From contig CAMQGK010000056.1 in the NCBI GenBank assembly GCA_947000775.1, positions 3,313,001 through 3,377,000 of the forward strand: 64,000 bases of DNA, read 5' to 3'. Origin of the DNA: Pterois miles (Eukaryota; Chordata; Actinopteri; Perciformes; Scorpaenidae). Numbering within the stretch: position 1 is the first letter of the stretch; each line of letters begins with the position of its first letter. Positions 56,001 through 64,000 of this stretch are shown piece after piece. The position numbers and the translations under genes were made by a program. Under the pieces are notes generated by a model that saw only the letters and a program-made list of their open reading frames with translations, had not been told where the DNA came from and ran no database searches.

Positions 56001-56743
56001 TACCCTCTCACTAATTGCACCATACTTGATGGCGAGCTCGTCTCGGTCGGCTCTGCTATGTGCCAGCAGGTCCTCCAGCCGCGCCAGCTCTCCCTGCAGC
56101 ACCCGGTTCTCGTCCTGGAGCGACATGACCGAGGACATGGCCCCAGCTGCGGCAGAGAGAAAGGGGACAGCAATTAGGCAAAATGTCAAATTATACCTTT
56201 GATATGACAGGAGAGCAGACTACGGTCACTCACAACTATCGCTGAGGTTCTTTGTGACAATCTCTCGTACTCGTGCTGGTAGACATGTAGGGGGGGCGTC
56301 TGGTGAAGGGCCCCGGACGGTCAGCTTCTTCTCCTCAGATAAAACACTCTCCTCCAGCCTCTGTTGTACAAAAAAACAGACATTTGATGCTTTACCTTTG
56401 AGACATTTAGAGAGAGAATGAGTCACAGAAAAACACAAATAGAGTATCCATATCCAGGCAATGACAATAATAAATAATAATCTGAAAGATGGTGATGGTG
56501 ATGTGTTTGAAAAGTGCCAAATGACCAGATGGTGCCACAATAGTTTCATCAAAACTGCTCCACATCACAATATTAACACAAACACTCACATAAAACCAGC
56601 AGCTTTAGCCTGTTTGTCACATCACACAGCAGTGGTGTATGTTTAATAAGCGATGGGGGATGGAGGAAGACCCGGTGCACCTCACCTGTATCACTGACTC
56701 CAGTTTGTTGGAGTCGGAGTCTGGGACTTTCCTCAGCGCTCAT
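32097..56743 (-). CDS. crocc: Rootletin (ciliary rootlet coiled-coil protein)
   Basis: Structural protein of the ciliary rootlet and centrosome linker. Exons 5' to 3': 56686-56743, 56234-56360, 56004-56146, 53815-54006, 53649-53732, 53473-53564, 53183-53348, 52991-53097, 52671-52898, 52494-52584, 51090-51176, 50798-51010, 49477-49676, 49203-49385, 48598-48742, 48358-48504, 47381-47611, 46916-47109, 46706-46833, 46322-46491, 46027-46206, 45704-45838, 45454-45597, 43724-43962, 43482-43641, 43196-43363, 42685-43105, 41722-41879, 41490-41610, 40807-40970, 40034-40249, 37322-37546, 37085-37234, 36770-36970, 34903-35034, 32304-32477, 32097-32183. Exons 2-37 total 6,003 nt in frame (2,000 aa plus stop). 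With exon 1 the protein is about 2,019 aa, against about 2,017 in human. The N-terminal rootletin region (LEESVL, PARVREIVTKNLS, YFSTEHGRLLMLWRQVVGFR) precedes long coiled coil broken by Ser/Pro-rich parts in exons 12 and 27. The end is GLEEQ VSTLKEQLQQEMKR. Exon 1 has a one-base surplus, so ATG 56743 is out of frame with KLESVIQ. Confidence 0.96.
32916..33315 (-). mobile_element. Intronic MITE, copy A (inverted)
   Basis: Starts ATAAGGGACTGTGTAGGATT, contains CCATGGTTTTGCACTCTG, GTTTGGTTTGTCTGTTCTGG and ends near GGGTCCTTTAA. It matches the reverse of copy D (42051-42533). It lies in the crocc intron between 32478 and 34902. Confidence 0.75.
35353..35412 (-). repeat. Isolated SINE 3' tail in reverse orientation
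   Basis: (AAG)n followed by TTTTTATTAGTCCCAAGGGG and AAATTCAATTTT is the reverse complement of the tail of the SINE that lies 100 bases to its right. It is followed by a G-rich homopolymer tract at 35441-35481. Confidence 0.7.
35512..35860 (+). mobile_element. tRNA-derived SINE, copy 1
   Basis: Pol III-type boxes are visible: TAGCTCAGTCTGTAGGGAG (A box region) and GGTTCAAGTCC (B box). The unrelated body ends GAATTTCCCCTCGTGGGACT, then AATAAAGGAATATC and a (TTC)n tail. It is antisense to crocc, in the intron between exons 34 and 35. A second copy is at 51751-52043. Confidence 0.85.
37727..38152 (+). mobile_element. Intronic MITE, copy B (direct), split by a hAT element
   Basis: Contains TATGTTTTCATTAGTGTATA, CCCAGAACAGACAAACCAAA and ACCACTAGATGCTGCCAAAT. 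Its 3' end CTCTACAC is separated from the expected CTTTAA by the hAT element at 38153-39159 and resumes at 39160. Confidence 0.75.
38153..39159 (-). mobile_element. hAT-superfamily transposon remnant with 8-bp target site duplication
   Basis: Ends CAGGGGTGTCCAAAC and TTTGGACATGCCTG are terminal inverted repeats, flanked by a perfect CTCTACAC duplication (38145-38152 and 39160-39167). The minus strand of 38700-39000 reads, with interruptions, SSFGSTYM and FPEIQTVAKKML upstream of the end, resembling the C-terminal dimerisation part of ZBED/Charlie-type hAT transposases. Most of the transposase is missing, so it is non-autonomous. Confidence 0.88.
39455..39986 (-). mobile_element. Intronic MITE, copy C (inverted)
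   Basis: Reverse-oriented relative of copies B and D, containing CATCTAGTGGTGCGGTCACA, CTACGGTGGCCTTCAGGTAA and GTTTGGTTTGTCCATTCTGG, and ending CACTGCTCCTTTAAG. It lies in the same crocc intron as copy B. Confidence 0.75.
42051..42533 (+). mobile_element. Intronic MITE, copy D (direct, most complete)
   Basis: Starts AAAGGAACACTAATATTTTA and ends CACACTGTCCCTTTAA. These ends are weak inverted repeats. It lies in the crocc intron between exons 27 and 28. Confidence 0.75.
51751..52043 (+). mobile_element. tRNA-derived SINE, copy 2
   Basis: Same family as 35512-35860: GTAGCTCAGTCTGTGGGGAG, CGGTTCAAGTCCCG, CTGAGTGTGAACTGGTAGCT, and the tail AATAAAGGAATATC with (TTC)n. It has a G-rich, decayed A-box region and lies antisense in a crocc intron (51177-52493). 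Confidence 0.83.
54786..54930. repeat. Hairpin-forming repeat in a crocc intron
   Basis: TTATTGTTGTGAAATAAA near 54812 is opposed by TTTATTTCACAACATTG near 54885, and GATAATGTACAGCAAGC by GCTAGCTGTACAATGC, so much of the segment can fold back. It is probably a small MITE. Confidence 0.55.
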
Positions 56744-59700
56744 TGCAGCAGGTATTTAAAATCGTCCAGTGAACAGGATTAACGACGTCGTAACAAACTG
56801 AACTGTCTTTTGCTTGATAACGAAGAAACGTTCACAGCCTGGGGCCGGTGTTAGATGAGGACAAAGTTTGGTCGCAGAGGAGCAGAGTGTACTCGTCCTG
56901 TCGCCTCCTCCGGTAAAGACGGACAGAGATTGAGGACAGAAGGATTAACAGCTAGGGTTTAAGATCCACACCTCCTCCTCCTCCTCCTCCTCCACTACTC
57001 TACTCTCACTGCTCACATTCACAACCACTGCTTTTCAACTGCACAACAAAGACAACCGTAAATAAAACCTTTAGAGCCTTGAGACACCCTACAAAGAAAA
57101 AATATCTTATCGAGTGTCAAAGTAAAATTTAGAGGAAAATTTTAGGAGTAAATTACAGTAGAGTTTATGACAGCAGGTGTTGTCCTTGTGCGATTAGTTA
57201 AAAGTAATGTTACTCTGCAGCTTTAGCTTTAGCTAGCTAGCAGGCCTCAAGGCCCCACATGCTTTAGTTTATAACACGACTAAAATATATATTTATAATA
57301 ATGTATGACAAGACAAAATAAAAAGAGAGCTAAAGGAGAGTGAATGTTGGACTTATAATCGACAGCTGAGTCTAAGTGAACGATGATGCTCTATAACTGT
57401 TTGCTAACAAGTTTGACATTTCAGTATTTAAATTCGACATTCAGAGTATTAATATAGAAGCAAACAGCTACTTGCTATGGAAAGGTATAAAGTAATGTCT
57501 ACCTGAGCAGAGGATGAAGGCTCTCTCCCTCACTGTGTTGTAGTCCAAGTTTCTGTGACTTGTTTATGTAACGGTTTATGTAGGTGCAAGTCTAACTAGC
57601 TAACCTGTCTAGCTAGCTAACGTTAGCCCCACTAACTAGTTAATGGCGCCACCAGCTGCACTGCAAACTCTGGTGTTTATTTATTATTATTGTTGTTGTT
57701 ATTAATAATAATAATAATACATTTATATTTTATTGGTGCCTTCAAATGGGGTTGTGTCCCATATGAACATCCCCCTCATGTCATATTCACAACCTCTTAA
57801 TCTCAAGTTCAGGACTTGTGAGGTGTTGATGTTGTGAAAAATGGTGGAGCCCATGGGAGTTCATTTATCGGTGCATAATAAGTTAATATTGTAATTTTAG
57901 TCATATATTGTTTTTCTCTGTAATTTAATAATATGTCTGGAAAATATTGATATTCTCAACGGCCTCATCTTTCTCCTCTGTCATGCCTTTGTATTTCCTG
58001 CATTGCATTACCCATTTGCTAGCTTGCTAAACTGTTAGCCTCTGTGGCTTCTAGACTGGGACAGTAACATTAATATTGCTGTTGCTTAGCAGCAGTGTTC
58101 TTTACACTTAACCACTTATACCCAACACATATCCCCAATAGGACCTCCCATCTGGTAAACACCATAAACACACCCCATTTGAAGACACCATTTAACAACA
58201 GCCACGGCCTTCATTTTGAACTGAAAATGCTTATTATTATCTTATCTATATTTCATTGTTCACACAGGCCATTTCAGCAGAATATGACAAAAGAACAGAA
58301 ATAATTTTGCTTTACTTTTGTATGGCAGGCATCTGGTAGTCGCTTTCAGTCCAAAATGGAGGAAGCTCATCTTTACTGTTGGGTGCTGATGTTGCAATGA
58401 AACAACAACAAACTGAATCAACTTTAACCTCTTGGCAATACTTTCTTTGCTCATACGTCACATACCGCTGACAAAGCCATCTCTCGCCAGTTCCCCCCAG
58501 GTTAACACTGTTATCTGTCAGCAGGGTTGCCGTTTTTTTGCAGCATTCATGCTGTTGGCACCGTTAGCTGCTAGCCGGCAGGTCAGCCATCTCCATATTG
58601 AGAGCCATGTGGAGGCAAGAAGTCCATATTGCACCTGTTGTGTTGTTTCCACTGCCCCAAAGTGGCCAAATGAGTTATTGCAAAACTGGATTTTCTTTTA
58701 AATTTGTGTTATTCAATATATCAAAATACCACATGAATTCCTCCAACCTAGGGGCCCCTGAGGTTCTGGGGTCCTGGGGCAGTTGCCTGCTTTACCTAGA
58801 CTTGGTTAGCTGGACCTTAAAATCAAGACAAAACCAAAACCACAGCAGTCTCAAAGTCTGTTTCCTGTATCTCTACCCTCAGATTCTTAGGCTATAATGT
58901 CAGGTGATACCATCACAGAGAAGACTGGTTTGGCTTAGGCTAGGGTTATGGTCAACAGGCCAAGATTTTGGCACCACTGCTAAGATTGGCTTCAAAATAC
59001 ACTCAAAAAAATAAGACATGGAATGAAAATATTTTGAATCATACTCAAATACACCTTTGTCTGCAGTCCACAAAAGTGTGTAAAGTTGAAAACAGTTAAT
59101 TGATTATTCAAATTGACAACCAACAACAAATTAATTGGCAGCTATTTTGATCATCTATTGATCATTTAAATCAGTCTCTGGTTCCACCTGCTAAAATGTG
59201 AAGCTTTGCTGCTTTCCTCTCTCTTTTATGGTAGTATTAGTATGAGTATGTATGAGTATGAGTAAAATCTTTGGGTTTTGGAGTGTTAGTCACACAAAAG
59301 AAATTTGAAGACGCTGCTGTGGGTTTTAGAAAATTTGACAGTTTTTTTTTTTTTTTTTTTTACTTTTGACTGACATTTTACAGACCAAGAGAGTAATTGA
59401 GAAAAAATACTATAGATTAATCGATAATGAAATAGAATCGCTAATTGTAGCCCTAAAAATGTGTTGATGTGGCTTGACCATGGTGTTCAAGTACAGCAAG
59501 TGAGGGGCAAATATTTGTATCCATAGACTGTATATTAAGATGGAAATGACAGTTCCCAAAAGTGAAGCCAAAACATCTTGACCGCCCCCTGTTGGCTGGC
59601 TGCAGTATAGGACATAAAGCCCATTCTCCTCATGTTAGTAGATGGGACATGAGCCAAACTAAAAAGTCAAAGTAGACATCAAACAAATTTAGGTGGTTTC

Positions 59701-61116
59701 TGTCATTTTAGGTATTTTCCATCATGTTGATGTACAGTATGTTCAAGTGTTCATTTTTTCGGTCAAGTTAATTTGTTATTTGACATTATAAAAATGAGGT
59801 GAGGCATCATTATTGACAGCTGTGAGTCTCTCTCGCTGACAAGTTGTGGCCATGCTCGGCTTGTGATTGGTTCGGGCAGGTGACCTCAATACCACGGCTC
59901 CACCACGTGACAGACTCTGGCTCCAAATGATGTCAAAATCTCAAGATGGCAGCTCCTATATCCGGGATATTTTGGCTTCTCTTTCATACAGTGGGAAGAA
60001 GTCTTCATGAGACATGTCGTCCATCTATTTATACATACTGTATATGCAGTCTATGGTTGTTTCTGATTGGGGGAGAAGTGCTCCAGCTGACCCCGTTCTC
60101 CCCTACATTATAACACCATTGCAACATTTACCATGATTTACCTTAAGAACCCACAGTTGCCTAAAACCATAAGAGGCTTTAAAATAGTTTTCAATACAAT
60201 ATACTCATAATACAAATTGAGCTTCCCACAGATAGTGTTTCAGAAGGAGTCTTATGGTATGTGGGTGTAAAACTAATGGCCCAAGCATGAGGTCTGCACT
60301 GCCCTACTTGATGTTTGGATTGTCATAGTTACAGACAAGAGGGCCATTGTGTCAACACCAGACCCCCAGTACAGCCTTGTGAGGATCCCCACCAACATAA
60401 TATCTGGTTTCAAGAAAGTTAAACAAGTCAGAAATTACGAATAACAAATGTTAATGTCACATCTCAAAGTAGGTTTATCTAGTAAATAGGTAAATTTGTA
60501 TTGATAATGATGAATTACAGACATACTGTTGATATTGGGGATTTCCCTTCAAGTGTTTTAGCCTTAAATATTTTATAAACTGTCCGCAAAGGTCCCTGCT
60601 TCATGATGATTACAGATGATCTGCTGAACTTCCCAGACAAAACTGAAATAAAAACATTCATTCAGAAGTTGTCCAATTTGGCCAAGATCATGAAAAGAAA
60701 ATCATGCTAACACACCAACATTTATTACTCCACAGATTTTACCACTTACAAAGACACACACAGTGGTTCACAAATTTGTTAAAACCATTGTTTTTTAATA
60801 TTGGCTTATGTATTTTCAGATCTTAAGTTGTCTTTATGTTTTCTGTAAACATGACATAATTTTAATGTAATATATTTTCACATTAGGCAATCTGATACTG
60901 TATTTTTCATTTGCCTCAGTCCATTATTTTATTTAATGATACACCATTGTACATTGTACAGTAGTAGGTAGGTTACGAATAAAATAGTATTTTTGACAGT
61001 GCTATGGTATTGGGATATTGGTATTGGTGTTGGTAGTACTCTGCAACCACAGTATTTTTGATAGTACCTTGGTGCATCATGGTATATTTAACCGGTGCCG
61101 GTGGTATGTAGAGTGG
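56744..61116. other. Gene-poor stretch 5' of crocc
   Basis: No exon could be supported. It holds the crocc 5' UTR and promoter zone (56744 to about 57000, with a (CTC)n tract at 56974-56992), AT-rich sequence, a (TAA)n stretch near 57685-57720, a (T)20 run at 59341-59360 and the MITE at 59521-60056. Open frames here are short and lack homology. Confidence 0.5.
59521..60056. mobile_element. MITE with CCATAGACTGTATAT ends
   Basis: CCATAGACTGTATAT at the left and ATATGCAGTCTATGG at the right are inverted repeats differing at one base. The body matches 15702-16168 in the same orientation. No open frame of note. Confidence 0.85.
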
Positions 61117-61205
61117 TGTTTTGATAGTACCATGGTACACCATGTATCACCATAGTACATGGGCATATACCATGGCACATACCATGGTACTACCATATCA
61201 TGATG
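61117..61205. repeat. Cluster of CATGGTAC-type palindromic words
   Basis: Words such as TACCATGGTACACCATG, ATACCATGGCACATACCATG and GGTACTACCATATCATG recur within about 90 bases, several self-complementary. It continues a CAGTATTTTTGATAGTACC-type repeat that begins near 60990. Confidence 0.6.
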
Positions 61206-62907
61206 TGACAAGGCAGCATGAATTTAATCATAACCACGAGACAGAGGCCTTTATTTTACTCAGTTTGACTAACCCAACATGTGTGGCGCCCTCAGCTGGC
61301 CCGTTAGTGGCTGTCTGGCACTGATTTCACCGGGTGGAGATGTGAGCCACATATCCTGTGTACAAATGGTTACACCTGTTGATCTCTCATCTTCCTCGCA
61401 CCGAAGCACCTGAGTGCTGCTCAAACTGAGGACTTCCCTCTCCAGCTTCATTCTCACAGCTTTTATGTTTACATCAAACAGATGCAGCCATAAATAAATA
61501 AACAGTCAGGAATCATCCTCAACTGTTTCCTCTTCTGGGTTTGTCCTTTCACACTTTAACCCTTATTTGGTAGACATATAACATCTTTATCCAAACACAG
61601 CAGCCGACATACAGAAATACATCCAGAGACACGCCCAAGTTTTCAAAAGTCTTCAGGAGTTGGAGGCGGGAGGATGAGGAGGAAGAGGAGGAAGAGGAGG
61701 GGGTTTGACCGTTAAACTGTGCAGCATCCGAGCACATTAAACTGAATTACGTGACTGAGACACAAACGCGCTGCTATGGAAACAACATTTAAAACGCTCC
61801 GTGAAGCGATATTTATCCACAGTGTGGTACCAGAGATGAACGCGGTGAAAGCGCCCACCTCCCTGTTTGATTTACGGTTTCTCACCTCGACAGACGGGTG
61901 TGATGAGCGTTATCCTGCCGTCCCTCCATTCCTCTGAGCAGTCTTGAACATGACAGAGTACACAGTTATAACCGTACCATCATCAGCTGCTGGCAGCGTC
62001 GCCTTCCTGGCAGATCGGCCCCATGCTTGTTCCGGGGAGGGACTTCCAGCTCCGCCGCAGCCTGCAGTCTGTTTACAGCGCTGCCTGTGCTGCTGGCAGC
62101 AGCTCACACCAGCAGCTCATTTATGTCAACACAGTCACAATCTAATCAGCCAATAAACACTGTTTTTCATACAAATAAATGAGAATAATTATTTTTAAAA
62201 AACTTAAATATTTTCAATGGTCATAATAACTTTATGAATGCCAGGGTTTCTGTAGCTATATGCACTAAATATGACTATAAGTGCTCTTATAACTCAAATT
62301 TCCTCATTAATTTAGTTGAGATTTAGTGATTTCTTTAAGTCTATAAATGTGCTGTACTTTAGTTTTGACAATAGTGGCTCATTTCTTTTCCTCAAAATAT
62401 AAAAACTAAAATTACATCTGATCTTAATAGGCATCAAATCTATATCAGTTTTGAATTAATATCACAAAACTGTTCCAGTCACAAGAATGAGAGAAATACT
62501 ATACTCTGTATTTACTGTTGATGAATTTGAAATATTGTTCAATACAATAAACTCGATAAAACCAACATTTTGATGTGTGAAGTTTTAATAACTTATTTAC
62601 CTAAAAAAAATCTTAAATTAACTCTAATTTCCAATAACAATAAATATTGGATGCATTTGGATATTGAAAACAATCCTGTTAGATTATGTTGCTGATGACA
62701 TTGAGGAGTTAAATGGGGACTGCGTGTTCTCTTTTTATTATAAACAACTTAACACGATAAACACTTTAGATTGGTCCAAGACTCTGATATCTGAGAACAC
62801 AGAGCACCTGTGAAGCAGAGAAATGTGAAGAACTCCTCTCTACAATCTCTCAAGTCGACCAGTTCATTCATAAAAATCAAAACAAGACAATGAAATACAG
62901 TAAATTG

Positions 62908-62913
62908 TTTATT
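62908..62913 (-). terminator. Candidate poly(A) signal of the necap2-like gene
   Basis: AATAAA on the minus strand, about 880 bases downstream of the TGA at 63792. The stretch between them lacks long open frames and is consistent with a 3' UTR. Confidence 0.35.
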
Positions 62914-63791
62914 TACAAGAAGACATAAGTTTACATTTCATATATTTTAGATCTTTTTTTTTTCTTCAGAAAGGCACTTAATCAAATACTCAAAAAGACT
63001 GAGGAAATTTCAATTTGGTAAAAGGCACATTGTTTAAAAGCAACAACACAGGAGGCAAAGACATATGAAGGGCGTAAACAAAGACAAACATCAACAAAAG
63101 ACATGTTTGACTGACAGAGAGAAAAATGGCCATAGTGACTTTTTCCAACACCATGATTAAAACAACCTGGTTTAATGTAAAACTAATCATCAAATATCAA
63201 CAGATCTTTGCCTGATCTCCTCAAACAAAAAAATAGGAAACAGAAAACAAAACACACGCATACTGGTATAAAGCTAAACAAAACATGGATACTTCTCTAA
63301 CTTTCCCAAAATGGTAAAAACGTTGAGATGAGTGTTGCTGGTGTAATGAGATCACTGTATGATGGGAGCATCGTGTTGTAAAGACGACAAACACAATCAA
63401 ATCTGATTCTGATTAACAGTGACAATGAAAAGAAACTACAAAATCTGATTTCATGTTTTCATCTGGTTAGTGTAACAAGACAATCTTTCCCTTCAACCAT
63501 CAATGTGCTCTCTTGTCTTCAGGAGAGCAGATGCTCCAACAGTGACGATTTAGTGGTCACCTGACTTCTAAAATCAAACAAAGATCCCCCTTCATAGCGG
63601 AGTGCGAGAAAAGACTACGATTGTAAAAATGATGTACGTTCACTGTTTGTTCCAGAGTGTGTTGGTCAGCGGGCTATAGTTTATGCGACAGTCAAGTTTG
63701 CTAACAGTTCCACTCTTTTAGTTTCTCTTTGCCACAATCGTCCTGTCCACGGAATGTATGGAACCTGAGTGTGTGCACGTTTTCTCACCGC

Positions 63792-64000
63792 TCAACTAAA
63801 CTGCACCCATCCTGATTTGACAGCATCTTTACTGGAGCTGTGGAGGAGAGGGGGGTGGGGGGTGGGTGGAAGATGAGAGTGTAATGATGATTGTTCAAAA
63901 ACAATCATGTTAAATGAACACAAATGTGACAGATGGACAAGATGGATTACTACACAGACAAAACTACAGGTGACATTTTGTGAAAAAGCTTACTTGGAGC
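63792..64000 (-). CDS. necap2: Probable NECAP2 (adaptin ear-binding coat-associated protein), C-terminal end only
   Basis: The last coding exon is 63792-63837. A strong acceptor (polypyrimidine tract then CCACAG on the minus strand) is followed by SSKDAVKSGWVQFS and a TGA at 63792-63794. An upstream exon ends at 63994 with a good donor (GTAAGC) and runs off the window, with matching phase 2. NECAP proteins are clathrin-pit and endosome adaptors ending in a WVQF motif that binds the AP-2 or AP-1 appendage. NECAP2 lies near CROCC on human 1p36.13 in the same relative orientation. Recognition rests on about 14 residues plus synteny, so necap1 or an unrelated gene is not excluded. The 3' UTR seems to run down to about 62890. 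Confidence 0.62.

Noticed and set aside
61269..61457. Minus-strand frame MRMKLEREVLSLSSTQ as a possible alternative crocc first exon
   Set aside because: A donor-like CAG/GTGCTT follows, but phase and distance to crocc exon 2 are unsupported and there is no rootletin similarity.
61910..62107. Minus-strand 65-codon frame with Cys/Gln-rich start
   Set aside because: No homology, no splice structure; probably reflects the GC-rich stretch.

Overview
The window is nuclear DNA from a ray-finned fish, most likely a percomorph (spiny-rayed) teleost. The evidence is vertebrate multi-exon genes with GT-AG introns, long (GT)n and (TA)n(GA)n microsatellites, a tRNA-derived SINE, hAT- and Tc1-like DNA transposon remnants, and many short inverted-repeat elements of types typical of teleosts. 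Every gene was reassembled by hand, exon by exon, and checked for reading phase. No prokaryotic, viral or CRISPR-like feature is present.

Layout. 1-2024: nested MITE-like repeats. 2025-5409: a tmem240-like gene (+) whose reading frame is broken twice. 5410-7462: a MITE with clear terminal inverted repeats, then the atad3 3' UTR. 7463-13791: atad3 (-), 16 coding exons, 688 aa. 13792-16425: atad3 promoter, a large microsatellite and repeats. 16426-18334: mrpl20 (-), 4 exons, 149 aa. 18797-22692: sdhb (+), 8 exons, 283 aa, head-to-head with mrpl20. 22693-26819: repeats and the mfap2 upstream region. 26820-30503: mfap2 (+), 164 aa. 32097-56743: crocc/rootletin (-), 37 exons, about 2,019 aa, tail-to-tail with mfap2. 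56744-63791: no convincing gene. 63792-64000: the last coding exon of a probable necap2 (-), running off the right edge.

The genes fall into two conserved neighbourhoods that in human both lie on 1p36: TMEM240-ATAD3-MRPL20, and SDHB-MFAP2-CROCC-NECAP2. Here they are fused at the mrpl20/sdhb divergent promoter. Three consecutive genes (atad3, mrpl20, sdhb) encode mitochondrial proteins.

The most useful observations are two reading-frame problems. crocc exon 1 and tmem240 exon 2 each carry one surplus base in a short homopolymer, while all 65 other coding exons checked (36 in crocc, 16 in atad3, 4 in mrpl20, 8 in sdhb and the one complete in-frame tmem240 exon) plus the 8 mfap2 exons keep frame. 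Either the assembly over-called these runs or the genes are damaged. tmem240 also has an in-frame TGA with homology continuing beyond it. A hAT element with a perfect 8-bp target duplication lies inside an older MITE within a crocc intron. I found no convincing undescribed biological system; the novelty is at the level of gene structure, synteny and repeats.
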